From contig CM072892.1 in assembly GCA_037013685.1 (NCBI GenBank), positions 23,503,501 through 23,567,500 on the forward strand: a stretch of DNA of 64,000 bases, written 5' to 3'. Positions 12,994 to 25,984 of this stretch are shown piece by piece. The DNA comes from Acridotheres tristis. Its lineage: Eukaryota; Chordata; Aves; Passeriformes; Sturnidae. Every line of letters begins with the position of its first letter. The stretch's first letter is position 1. A model generated the notes under the pieces. It made no database searches. It had not been told where the DNA came from and saw nothing but the letters and a program-made list of their open reading frames with translations. The position numbers were made by a program, and so were the translations under genes.

Positions 12994-15900
12994 GTATGTA
13001 GAGTTGAGATTGGGAGGGAACAATGTGACTTCTTGACTTTAAAATCCAGCAGATGGGGAGGTGTTTATTATTATTCATTGTAGTGGCAGTCTGTTATTAA
13101 AATAAGTAATTAAAGTGGTCATCCAAATGCAGTGTGTCACAAAGTGTTTGCACCTCACAGTGAGGATGCTAGGACACATGAAGTGTTCTCTGTATGAGCA
13201 ACGCACAGTAACCAGGCAGAAAAGTAACAGTTTCTAGGCAGAAAAGTCTGAAAATGTCAGACTTTTAAAAACCTGATTTGAGGAGTCTTTCCATAGAAAA
13301 AATTTTTTCATGTTTGCTACTCTTTCAAAACTGGGGAGGCAGGTTTTTACCCTTGTACATGTTAGAAACATGAAACTGAATGTTTTTTTAAATTTCATCC
13401 TTTTTATTCAAGGCTAATAACAAGAATTTTCAAAGCTTCATCCATATTTCCATGTTCTGACCCTGCACAGAACCCCCACTTTCATATTTTCATATGTAGT
13501 TCTTTCCAGAGACAGGTAATGACAGAAAATTGTATCCACAGTGCAATGCAGACTTTATTTCTCATCTCATAATACTGATTGATGTAGGTGACAAGCAATT
13601 CCATGACGTCTAAAAAAATAAAACTTGAGTTTACACAATTTGGGGTAAAGAAAAATGGGTAGCAGCAGCCTCAGAGATTGCTTGAATCATGCACAAAGAG
13701 GGAGCAGTTGCACACTCTCATGGACAAATGGATGTGTAAGAAGCTCTGGCAGAACTCATTTAGGGTGATGTACAAAACTGAGCAGTTAAGTGAGAGAAAG
13801 TGAAGCCAGCTCTGTGACTCCTGGCTTTGAGTGATGACTGTTTCAGAAATAAACTGGGAAAACATTGTGGACAAGGAAAGGAGCAGTCAAAAGTTTCAGT
13901 GGACAAAAGAAGACAGCTCAAACTAACTTTAGCAATTCCAAGTATTGTTGCTAATTAAAAAAATGGTCCACGGGCAGGATATTTTTTTAGTAGTGAATCC
14001 TAAAGTATGTGATTGTACTTGGTAGTTTCTTCTAAGTTTATTGGAAAATTATAGTTCTAGATATACCAATATGCCTCGGTGTTTTAAAGTTCAATGGTTA
14101 TTAGGAAAGGGACATAATCAAATGTGTGATGAAAAGACTGTAGAATTGTTACTGTCTATACCTACACTTTTTAAATTACAAAGACACCTACAGCATTTGT
14201 CTATTGGTAAGATTTTGCACAATAATCACAAATCAATGATGCAATCATGGCAACTGCTGAGATTAACTATCAAAGTTTGTCTAGATGCTTAACTTCTCTT
14301 TTAAATACCTAGATAAGATGGCTTCATCTAACTCAGATAAGGTTCTGAGTGTTTATGTTCTAAAACACACATTTTTTTTTTTGGTTTACATATCTGGCAA
14401 TATTTTCAAGACCAGTTTTCAGTCAGTCATAACAAATGGCCATTTCAAAGGCCTTAGAAAAACTTAATTTCATTTTATAAAATATCTCTGCTGTTTAGAA
14501 TTAATGAACTTCAAACCATCTAACTTCTTCTTACAATATGAGGGACATACTTTGTGGAGAAGGAAGCAAATTGCACGCATATTTTGACTTTCAATGGAAT
14601 TTGATTCTTTTGCACAGAATTTTCATAACTGAGATATAGAGAAGTTATGGAGCAGGTGTAGAATATATAAGCAAATGGCTGAAAATTCATACTGAGAGTA
14701 GCTATCTGTTGTCCACAAACTGAAAAGAGGAGAAAAGCAGTTTCTCGGGTATATTTGTTGTTTTCATTAAGGGTTTGGACAGCAGAATTGAGAATGCTCT
14801 TACTAAATTTTCACACAAAAAGTACCCCAAAAACCAAGGGCAGGAAAACTACAAGCACTTGGGAAGATTAGAATGTGAAATGTTGATTGATTGGAGCAAT
14901 AGGATGAATCAGACACAATGTAAATCAATCAGAGAAAGGAAAAATTCCCACACATGACTATAGTAGCTATGTATATACAAATGGGAAATGCTAGAAAAGT
15001 TGAAGTTTTAAAGAAGAGGATCTGCAGCTTTTAGAAGATAAACAGCTAACAATAGTGGTTTGGTGCCCTACCTTGTGGTAAAAGATAAAAGGTTTAAACT
15101 GAACCAGAGAAAGTGCTTGCTATGCTGTAGAAAGTGGTTTTGGAAACCCTAAGGATAGTCAAATTCCCAAACGGGATGATTGTCACTGTAGATTTTTTGG
15201 TGTACAATGACAAATAAAATACAGCACTAGTTTAAATGCTCATCAACCATTCAAATTTCCAGTGGTTCCCAGTCAAGGTGGTATTTATTTTTAAATGTTG
15301 TTCATATATTAAACATATGTTCTCCTGGACTGTAAATAATGAAAAAACCGACAGATTATTACATCAGTATATAAGGCAACATATCTGGAAAAACCAGTTT
15401 GTCATAATTTCAAAGATAACTGAGGAAATACTTGGATTTGGCATATCATATATTTCTGAAATTTCTTCATACAGAGATGAAAAATTGGGGAAGATAAAAC
15501 TGACTCATAATGCTTCTAGATGCTTAGCCCCATTGTTCTTGCACCTGTGGGTGCTCTCTACCATGGCCTAGTGTATCTGTATGGACCAGAAAACAGGTGG
15601 CTGAACAATAAGAATAGCTCCAATTAAACACTCAAATAGTTTGAATGGAGCCAGAAGAGCTGGTTCAAAAGAATAGCCATTAGCAGACCTTAGCTCTGAA
15701 TTCTGGTATTCTAAGTCTCAGAAAAGCCCTTAAACAAGTTCTTTCTGTTCCTATTATCAGAATGAAAGGTTCTCTTCTGGCATTTTTAGATAATGCTTAA
15801 GTATTAACAACCAAAGAACTGTGAAAACTGTGGGTACCTGGTTTGCAACTACTGACAAGAATTCCTGATATTTACAGGGAAATTTATAATGTTACTCTTA

Positions 15901-18900
15901 AAAAATTAATTTAAGGTGGTGTTTTTTTCGGCTGTTGAAATTTGCAGAAATGCTAAACCTAAGTTTGCTTCTTCACATATGGAGCACAATGTCAACAGGG
16001 GTGAAGGAATTTGCTCATATTTTTCAGTGAGGATTGAGCTGGGCTTTGGGAGTAGTTCTACTGTCATTTTTGGTATAGTGTGTGAAACTAAGTGTGCAGG
16101 CAAATAATGGTCAAAATTACCTCCTGTGTATTCACTGTTGTAAATGGGAAATGGAGAATGCTTGCACGGTCCTTTTAAGATTATATTATAAGGCTTTAAA
16201 CAGTTATGAAAAAGATGCTATATCAAGAGAATGGCACAAGTATAACAAACAATCACATGTAACATTGACAGGATGACAATGTCTGTCTTTCTTACTATTC
16301 TTCTCTGTCCTGCTTCTGCTTGCCTCAGATGCAAATGACCTCATTATCAGTACAGATGGAAAGGCATTCAGAGTCAGTTTACATAATGGCTTGATCCACT
16401 AAATACTTGATATTTTATAGTATCAAGCAAACTTACCGAACAGGATTCTGAACAACAGAATACGAGTGTCACATATGTTCTACCCTTGGCCAAAACAAGA
16501 AGAGGTTAATTAGCTGCACCGGGAATAGGAAGGAGGACCAGCCTTTTCCAGTAAACACTGTTCAATGCTCATTTTCTAAAGGGAAGGCATTATTGCGTCG
16601 GCTAATTAGAAATAGGAAACAAAAGAAGGAAGCCAGTTAAATTTGTGTTTGCATAGGAATGAGGAGCAAAAACTCTGTAACTAATTATGGAAGAAATAAA
16701 TATTGCTCTCTAGCTGCAAAGTTTAAATTTGTCAAGAGATGTAATTTAGAGACAAAGAGTAATGACCTGGGAAAAATTGAAAAAGAACATTTAATCAGAT
16801 CTCAGAAAAAGTTCTTTTGACCCTGGAGTAAAGACCCGAGGCTGACTGAGAGGATTTTTTCGTAATGTTCTCGGATTTTTCTCATCAAACTATATTTGTA
16901 TGCCAAGAGAACAACTACTTTTCTTTTGCCTTTACCTCTAAAGGTTTATGTACAGACTGTTCTTCACTGAGCATGGAAACATTGTGCATGCTGGCATGTG
17001 ATTTAATGCAGAAATATTTGAGGGATTTATGAACTTTCTGGGAAGCTGCAGACAAGTATTTGAATGAATACATACTTACATATGCAGAAATCCTTGTGCT
17101 GCCCCTTTTTATTATGTTCATTTAATAAAAGCTTTAAGATGCATGTTTCATTCTTTGTACTTTGAATAATAAGAAGGAGTAATATTAAATTTCTCTTTCC
17201 CTGACCACTCCCAGGTCACATTACAGTCTGGTGACATTGTCAGTAGATCAAGGACTCTTGTTGAGTTTCTAGAGTAGAATTGATGGTGGTGACTTTATTA
17301 CCTACCTTTCTAATAAGTCCAGAAGCCTCCTACTCCTTGAAGGTGAAGGAGTGCTTCCTATTATTAATCACCTAACTAGCCACAACTTAATGCTTCAGAT
17401 GTCACTGGAGAGGAGAGATACAGAAAGCAATGCCCTATTAAAAGACTAATGGTTCTTTCAGTGCACCATAGTCAGAACATGCCTCTCCTGCAGAACTGTT
17501 TTATTTTCCACACTGACCCACACTCACAGGCTATTAAAACACCTGTGATCTGTTTGTCATCTTCTACAAGTTACATTCTACAGACTATGCATAACCCTTG
17601 AAAATACTCTCTTTTTGACTGCAATAGACAATGTGAAAGTGAAGGAATTGAATCAGCAACGTGTTTTAGAACAAGTCTGTTGCAATCTGTAATGTTAGCA
17701 GAGAAGCTTTTCTTGTCTCTTCTGACAACTGAGGACAGAAACCTGGTTACATAGAAGTCAACACACTACCAGAACTGCCTCACAGAGCTTTTCTTTCTGT
17801 GAACAGTGTCAGAGTTTTTTGAGAATTCTTTTCTTATTGCTAATAACTTTTTTCTGTGTAATGCTGGTGAAACATCCTAAGTGTGTAGGATAAGGAAAAT
17901 AAATTAACACTTCTACATGTTTACAAATAGGCAAAATCAGATCCAGTGATGGGAAAAATGTGCTTCTGTTCATTACCACCCCTACATCCATTCTTTTGCC
18001 TGGCTTGTTTTCTCACTTTGTCATAGATGAGATAAGGTTTTTGACAAAATTTTCTCTTCCAAATCTGTTTAGAAGACTTCTTTGTCATAAAGCTGCATTT
18101 AACACAAATGATACAAAAAGGAGATAGCTCACGGAGAGACAGTGGCTTGAGATCCATAGCTTATAAACCAAAAACTCTCCTGGCTAGCACAATGTGCAGT
18201 GTCCAGTTGCTGGATGAATGATTCAGTTAATGGGGCAGTTTAGCATTAGTGGCTGCCTTCTATGAAAGTACTGACATGGCAATCATAAAGAACTAGCAGA
18301 TGGCAGCTCTGGAGTAGGACTGACCAGTAAATGAAACAGTTCTTAAAAAAAAATATGAGTATTTTATGCTTCTTTGGTACATTGAAATGAAAACTATACC
18401 TTCAAAATGTGAGCACTAAATATCTGAGGGACTATGTGAAAATTTGCTTGTAGTTTATGCTAGGGAATAATTATGTGGAGAATTATGGTGGCAAGTGTCT
18501 CTTAATTGCAGTCAAATGTTGTCCACTTTGTACAAACTAACCATTAATTTTCTCACACCGAGATAAAATGTTTTAGTGAAAAAGCAGATGGGTCTTCTGA
18601 GTTATGGCAAACTGTCCCAGACAGCAAATTTACCAGCTGAGGTGAACAAGACTCTTGTTCAATTCAGGGAGCTAACAAAACTTTATCTGCAGCTGGTACT
18701 GCACTTCGAAATTTTGGATTTTTTTTCTGTAGGGATGGCAAACACTGCAAACAGGTATTTTAAAAAGCATTGAATATAAAATTGAAGACATAAACTATAA
18801 ATATATGTGTAGTTGTGAATTGTTAGTCTTCCTATTTTCTCTATTCTTTACAAATGCTTTGATTTTATTTATAAGTCTCTAAATAAGTATTACCTTCCCC

Positions 18901-18903
18901 TTC

Positions 18904-18936
18904 AAAAAAAAAAAAAACAAACAAAACCAAAACCAA
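18904..18936. repeat. A-rich simple sequence
   Basis: A run of 14 A followed by AC-interrupted A-runs. It could be a decayed poly(A) tail, but no retrocopy is visible upstream. Confidence 0.8.
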
Positions 18937-21900
18937 TCAGATTGAATCATCCTTGGCAGTCTGAGAAGCTGGATCTGCAAGGGCCATCAGACACTTTGTA
19001 GATTTACTTTCTGGCAAAGAGCTAGGTAATTTAATGGAATCTTATGTTTTATATCTCTTTTGGATGTAAAAGGGATCTCCATCTCAACACCAAAGCTCTC
19101 CAGATCTTTACTGCTATCTGCAATGGTGCCAGGTTTTAATTGTTGTGTGTTTTTGTTGGCCTTGCCAGACACCAGATGAGCGAGTGAGTCACTGACAGTG
19201 ACTTTGGACCTTTACCATTAATTCCACTAACTTTAAATTTTTGAGCTAAAGATTTTATTGGGTTAGTAGCAGGTTGTAGCAGAGTAATGCACTACTTTTG
19301 GTGTCTTCTGGACATTAACAGGCATGATGACACTTCCAAATGCAGTCTCACTACTCTCAGGCTTATTAGCACCAAACATGAGCAATTTAACATCTGTTTG
19401 AATTGCAAACACTTATGGCCGTTGTGAACATTTGCACACAAAATGATACTTTCTATTTTCCACGAGAAATGAATGGTTACACAGCAAAGATTTAGAGGTA
19501 CTCAATGTTTGAATTCTGAGGGGAATGTTCATGTTTATATATTTCTGTTGTGATCCTGCCAGTTTTCTTGTTCAAGGTCTATCAAATGGGTGAATTTTTC
19601 TATAATAGACCAAGACTGAATGCTCATCTGTGTGAAGCATTCATTACAATATTTATGAAAAAGCAGTTTAGAATGGAGCTACTACAGAATGAGCTAGTTT
19701 AAAATCTCCTATGTTCTGTATGTTATGTAGCATTTATTCAGCACTAATTCTGATCAGTGTTTCAAAAACATGACTTAGAATTCACTCCATAAGTTAGCGT
19801 GGTTGGTTGTTTGGAAACCTGCCTATTTATTCTATTTGTATTTTGATTTCTAGTCCCAAGGCGAGCTCACACTGCATATGGAGTAGAAGCACAGCACTTT
19901 TAATAGAATATCCTATTGCCCTGACATGAACAAGAACTGTTACACATTTGCATGGCTCTAACAGTAAACATGGTTCTTAGCTACATTATTCAGGATTGAG
20001 TCTGGCATGGGAAAATTAGATATAGACCTAAAGTTTGTTGCAGGTTTTCACTGTCAATTTACCCATCTGTTGTGGCTTTTCAAAGAAATCTCCAAGGATC
20101 TGTTTGGCAATGCAAATTGGTATAGAACCTGATATTGCAATTTTCAGTTGCTATTTTAATGATCATTGTCCATCACTAAACAACTAAAAATAGTACTAAA
20201 GTAATATATTGAAATGTAAATTGTTAGAGTAAAAATAGACATTTAAATATTGCACTTGTGTATAGATGAAGGCTCCTGAATATTTGTTTGCTTGAATTCT
20301 TTCATATATGTTTTATTTTTCTTCAGTATTAAACATCCCAAGTAATATATCCTACTTTCCCAGACTTCCAAAGCTTTTCTGTGATAATTGTACTGTACTT
20401 AACGACTAGACTATCAGGTGACTCTGATTTTGACCTTTGGAAAACGTTTATGGAGGGAAAGAGTTTTGCACAGTATACATAGAAATTAGTACATGTTGAA
20501 AAATCCTACTTTGAGTGCACAATGCCATTTAATCCTGAATTTGCAGCTTGTATGAAAACAACATTTCTGACTTATAAAAGAGATTATATATTAAATGTAT
20601 TTCTCTGACTTCAGTATTTTGTAATGCACTGTATTTATGGTATATCAACAACCGTTCATGGTTAAAGTAACCCCTTTCAGTGTAAAAATATAAAAAGGAA
20701 CAAGATACCAAACACCTAATACATGCTGCTTAATCTTTAAAGCACTCAAAGTTCTTGAAGGCTCTGGGTAGAGGGTAAGTTAGCCAAGTGACCTTTGCAA
20801 ATAAACTGCAGTATTGGATCAACTTGAGTAGCAGTTGGCTGAAAAATTTGATGGCTCAATTCTGCCAATCCTTTTTTCTCTGTCCAACCCTCTAATCTTC
20901 CTACATGCTTCAATCTTTCAGTGTAGTCTGCATGGACTGTTCCATGTGCCTGCAAATAGCTCTTTGAAGGATCATGGGTTTGTGAAATTTCATGCAGAGG
21001 TTTCTTTTGGAGAATATTGTTATTATTGAAATACTGGACTGTTCTTCATTTGCTACTTTCAGTGCACACCAAAGTGACACTGTATTCATTCCAAATTCCA
21101 TAAACACAAAACTCTCTTGATCTAATAAAATTAGTAATGTATGCTACGTTGAATTTCCTGGGCATAATTCAGCACACAGCCGCATAATGTGGCTATTTAA
21201 TTAATATAATACATTCTTTTCTGCATGCTGCTGTATGATTAACCATTCCCGTTGAGAAATGTACTGTAGGTACAATTGAAATGGATGAGCCTAATGAACA
21301 AGGATATTTGCATTTCATTATTATGTTGTATAATTTCACTCATAAAATTTTATGGAATTAATTTAGCATTGTTTTTCTGCAGATGATCATAACAATAACT
21401 TTTGAACTAATACAACGAAAGTTGATTCAAAACACAATCAAAAAGCACTCAAGTTCTTCAAATCACAAAAGCTTCAGGTTTCATGTGAAGCCCAGCTTTT
21501 TGTTTCTAAATTCTTTTAGGGGGGCTTTGATGATCAAGTACAGCTCTAATATACTTTAGCTGAAGTGAAAAGCAAGATTCATTCTCTCACCTCTTTAATC
21601 TCTAATGATTTTCTAGAAGAAAATAAGGGATATTTAATTCTCAAAGCAGCCATTAATTTGATGGAAAAGCTCCCTGGAAAATTAATTATTTCTTGTGCAG
21701 AAAGTCGTCCAGGCATGCGTTGGATGTAAATGCAATTTTCAGTTCTGTTGTTGGCAATTATGGATGTGATATGCTGAGCTGCAGGACATAAATTCTTGTT
21801 TCAGAAGAGCCCTTAGAGTCAAGATCACAAATGAGAAGGAAGAGGTTCTGAAGAAAATCAGCTGTGTCCAGATTAGTCTAGTATCTATTTGCAGACAGGT

Positions 21901-21959
21901 GCATGCACTTTGTAGCAGATCAAAAAACGGCATTATAATAGAACAAAATAACTCCCCAA

Positions 21960-22470
21960 ATTTTAATCTCCGCTCCGGCGTGAAAATATATAAAGTTTCA
22001 TTTTGATTTTTGGTAAAATGACACCTTGGGATGAGGTTCCCCCTAATGAAATCCAGTCTTCGCCAGCAGCTGCCCCAAAGTTTGATGTGGAGACAAAGCC
22101 ATACAAGCCAGTAACAGCCCTCAGGGCTTTCCCCTCCATGGGGCCTCCTCCAGATGTGCTCCCACTGCTCAGCTGGATGCCAGCACCTCTGCTTTTGGGA
22201 CTGTGGGTGAAGGGAGCACTGAGACTCAGCAACACATGCTCACATGTGACATCCCTTCAAGGGACACGATGACTTTGCTGCAGCTTCACTTAAAGGCTTT
22301 GAGCAAGCAGACTTGTGGTTCTCCCACCCAGTAACATCTTGCCAGAGCCAGCTGAATGACAGCATGGATGTCAAAAAAGCACAACAACAGAGCCATACAT
22401 TTCTACTGGAAGAGATCTGCTTGCTAACTTCACCTGCCAGCATATTTTCTATTGGGAACAACAGAAAAGA
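21960..22470. other. Isolated GC-richer block, open on both strands
   Basis: This block stands out from its AT-rich surroundings. The plus strand has an 85-codon frame from the ATG at 22,018 to 22,272, rich in proline (GPPPDVLPLLSW). The minus strand has 90- and 73-codon frames (21,963-22,235 and 22,240-22,461). A TATATAAAG lies at about 21,987 on the plus strand but is too close to the ATG to act as a normal TATA box for it. The block could be a degraded retroelement, a retrocopy or an old exon. No domain is recognised on either strand. Confidence 0.3.
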
Positions 22471-22985
22471 TGGAGTTTAGTCATTCCAGCATTTCCCATT
22501 ACTCCTGAAAGTAATTTCTCTGCCTTACTGGCAAAGATGCCTTCAATGGTGCAGCTCTCTGGATGCTGTGATGCATTTAGGATTTGTCTGCACTGCAGAG
22601 GTTAAATAAATAAATCTACTTTATTGTCTGGTGGGTATATATGTATTGCAACTAAATCCTGCCCTCCCTGCAAGCCAAAATGCCTAATTGAAGTGTAGCA
22701 ATGCCTACACAGTGCTTGATCTGTCTGTGGGAAATTGTCTACACAAAATTGCCCACCCATCACCACAAGCACAGGTAGCGAAGTTCGTTTACCATTTCTT
22801 GTTCTAACTTCATTTAGACTAACTTGTGTGGATTTAATGTGAACATACATAACTCAAACTGATTCTTGAGTGATGATTTATTATTAGACAGTGGTGGAAG
22901 AGTTCCCATGTGAAATGAAATATCTTTTTATGAGTAAGTGAAGGCAGATTTTTTGCAGTGTTTAAGGCCAGAAAAGGACATTGCC

Positions 22986-23002
22986 TTTTTTTTTTTTTTT
23001 TT
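22986..23002. repeat. Poly(T) run of 17
   Basis: An uninterrupted run of 17 T. Read on the minus strand it could be the poly(A) of a retroposed copy, but nothing recognisable is attached. Confidence 0.9.
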
Positions 23003-24980
23003 AGTTCAGTACACTAATTCTTAAATCAAACTCCACATCCTCTGAAAGAACTAGAGCACAGATATATTTCAGACATGTAAAGTTTCAGCTCACAGGAGGA
23101 AAAAGAAGCCAGAGAGGCTTTTAGGCTGATAGCTTTTGTGGGGGTTTAGCAGATGTGGAAAATTGAAAGAGATAGCAAGAGCAGTCAATTTCTTAGATGT
23201 GCTGAAGGTTTCTAAAATTTTCTGTCTGCATTCAGCTGTCAGAAAGATAGAACTGACATGAGCTCCCATTTTAATGTGAATTTTGATTGACAAGATTGTT
23301 TATTGTACTTAACTCAGGTGTCATATCTGTGTATAACAAGGCTTTTGACTGATTATTATGCTGGTAGCATTATGCTGTATCTCAGAGAAGAGCTTAGAAG
23401 ACTGCAAAGATCTGAGGATTATTCAGGGCATACAAAATCTTGTCTTTCAAAAGAGTTTCCCCTTTAAAAATGAAAGTGGAAATTTGACAAGCTAGCTTGA
23501 TTATGTTTCAGCCCTTGGTTTGATTTGTATCTGGAAAGACAGTAGTGCAGAAACAGTGTGTGAAAGAGCTAAATCTAAAGCAAGTTTTCAGAGTAATGTC
23601 TGAGGATTTGTATTTACTTTGGCCATGGTAGAATAGCATGGTCTTATAGAAGAGTAGATGCTCTCTCCCTCAGCAGCCTTAGCCACTTAGCTTTTTTAGA
23701 AACATAACCTATTCCTATCCTTCCTAAATGTCAGAAATTGAGAAGAAAATACAGAGCAAGTGTACCCTTTCCTTAGCTATAACATGGTCAGTACCATGAA
23801 ACACCAGCACTTGCTCCAGGATACATGCCTGGTGAGGAAGATCTGCCCAGGCCTCACAACTCTGTATCCTAAGAGAATTCCTTTCCTCAAGTACTAGAAG
23901 TCAGCCAACAGTGTCCTGAGCTTTCTGGAAACACTTGCTCTGGTTTCCTCTCCCATGAGAGGGCAGTTATGATGTCTCCTATATTGCTGGCCCTTACATT
24001 CAACCCATTGTTTTTCCAGAATGTGCTCATTTCCTCTGTAATTTGAATGAAGAATTTGCTGAAAGTATTTGCCACTGTTTTTCAGGTTTTCTATCCTTTT
24101 TGGCAAATGAACAGCTCTGTGAGAAAAAACAGAAAACAAATTAAGGAGAGGTTTAATCTCTCGGATTCAGTTTTTTATTTCCCTTTGGTGTGTTTATTTA
24201 ATTTTGCTTTATAACTATTGGCTTCTTAACTAAATTGAGCTATTTGCATTCAGGTTTACTAAGCTGGAATGACAGAGAAAGAAGGATTTGCACATCTTGA
24301 CACCAAAAACCATCTCATCTACTAAGGCTGTATTTCACCTTTCTTGATTTATTTGACTGCTTTAATTACTAGAATTCAAGTTCTTGATTTCTATTTTTTT
24401 TTTTTGTAAATGACAGTGGAAAGAAGGTGCTGCAGTAACCTGTAGCCTTCATCTAAGGTGTGCAAAATGTGCAGAAATGTAACTGAACTATTTAGATGAT
24501 TCTTCCAGTTAATCCAGGAAAAAATATAGACCAATGGATATAGTAATCAACTTGTATGAGAGAACATGGATTTCTTTACTGATTTTGCCACAGAAAAGTG
24601 GTGTAGTCTTTTAAAAATCAGCTCTCAGATTCAGTTACATCCTCTGGAAGACAGATATTTTGTCACCTTTTACTCTGAATACGGAAAATCAGAAAATCAG
24701 GATGTCTACAGAAGGTAAGGTGCTTCCAGAAAGTATCCCTAGTCTGTTAATACTAAATCTGAGACACACCAGATAAAACAGATGTTAGAACTTGACACTT
24801 TCCTTTTATTATGATGGCATTCTCTGTAGAACAAATACATTTATCACAAAAACCTCTACAAACTCGGAGAAACCAAATTCCATTCCGGTCTTCATTTTTA
24901 ACAACTGAAGTGAGAAATTTCTTAAAATTATAACAAAACCACATTTTTATTCCCACATAAAGATAATAGTTGTGATTTTG

Positions 24981-25032
24981 GTGGGGGTTTTTTTTGTTGT
25001 TGTTGTTGTTTGTTTTGTTTTGTTTTGTTTTC
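24981..25032. repeat. Compound TTG / TTTTG microsatellite
   Basis: After a G-run and a T-run there are consecutive TTG units, then four to five TTTTG/TTTG units. The sequence is entirely G and T. Confidence 0.9.
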
Positions 25033-25414
25033 TGTTTGAAGCTGAACACCACTTCTAAGTGAGAAGAGAAAATCCAAGCAACTCTGAGTTACATCAGTTC
25101 CCTGAACTTTCCAGAATGCCTTCCTGCCTCTTTGGTGTCCCCAGAACATGGGATATTCTGAAAGATTGTCTTGCAGATTCGGGGAGTAACCATCTCATCT
25201 CTATTATATGCATTAAAAAAAAAATACTGTTTCAGTACAGCCAATATTTTTTTTACTTTAACAGCTATATTTTCTGAAGACAGCATCCTCAGTGGAAGCT
25301 CTCGAACCTTTGCCAGTTCTCAATGATCCAGCTCATATGTTGACATGGGATGAAGGACGCCACTGCCAGGACTTTCAGAAGCTGGATGACATGGGGATAC
25401 TTTTTTGCAAGTGA

Positions 25415-25840
25415 TGTTGCCAGATTTTAGGAGCTCTCTAAACACAAAGAGTCAGGTTTAGAGAGGAAACACTGTTTATTCTGTGCAGGGGGCAAGGTGG
25501 AAGTTTTCAACAAATTAAGCACACTAGGAGGTAAAAAGGAAAAGAATGCGTACATTGAAATTTGCACAAACCCATCTACCTAATTGAGAGCTGCCATCCA
25601 CCTAATGCACAGTCATTTAGCTTGCACAGCCTTATGCAATACTTGTTACTGTGCCTGCGTGGGCCTCTTTGGGGTCTCTGGTGATGTGATCACAGATGTG
25701 ACTCAGATGTGACACATCTGGACATGCGTCCTCTACTCATTTCCAAGCAAAGTGCAGCCCAGGCTGTGCAGAATACAAGATTGTGTGCCAAATAAGATAT
25801 GATCTGCAGGTCTGGAACCACATCTTCCTAAACAATTGCC
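25415..25840 (-). mobile_element. Minus-strand LTR, ERVK/alpharetrovirus-like
   Basis: Read on the minus strand, the 3' end finishes ...TCTGGCAACA at 25,415, a standard CA terminus. An AATAAA signal lies 60-65 bases inside it (TTTATT at 25,475-25,480), followed by R/U5-like sequence. Upstream lies U3-like DNA with the phrase GTATTGCATAAGG near 25,630, reminiscent of avian leukosis-type LTRs. The 5' boundary is uncertain: an AAACA at about 25,836 could be the other terminus, but no target-site duplication was found. No gag, pol or env sequence adjoins, so this is probably a solo or fragmentary LTR. The family assignment is recalled, not searched. Confidence 0.6.
25475..25480 (-). promoter_or_regulatory. 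AATAAA polyadenylation signal of the LTR
   Basis: TTTATT on the plus strand is AATAAA on the minus strand. It is correctly placed before the LTR 3' end at 25,415, as expected for an R region. Confidence 0.6.
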
Positions 25841-25984
25841 AAGCAGGACTAAAAATATAAAAGCTTTCCATAAGCATTATAGTACCGACTTAACACACCC
25901 GATAGCATCTATTTGAATTCAAAAGAGGGGTTAGAGGTGAGAATGATACCATCAGTTTCCAACTACAGGAGAGATCAAAGGAGG

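Larger units (their letters stand above)
9700..21955. other. Unique AT-rich DNA without a recognised gene
   Basis: No repeat or gene family is recognised here apart from simple-sequence patches. Reading frames are short and scattered on both strands. A 40-base possible exon (12,954-12,993) and two stretches that read like conserved non-coding DNA (about 16,500-16,870 and 21,120-21,400) are treated separately. The rest looks like ordinary avian intron or intergenic DNA. Confidence 0.55.
22480..25410. other. Unique AT-rich DNA without a recognised gene
   Basis: Apart from simple repeats this stretch holds no element I recognise. Two overlapping minus-strand frames at 23,887-24,139 (62 and 81 codons) are somewhat protein-like. 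They have no recognisable motif and could be a decayed transposable element. Confidence 0.5.

Noticed and set aside
21590..21625. Minus-strand 22-base segment between TTTTCTTCTAG and GAG|GTGAGA
   Set aside because: It is too short to judge, with no flanking coding evidence; such pairs are expected by chance.
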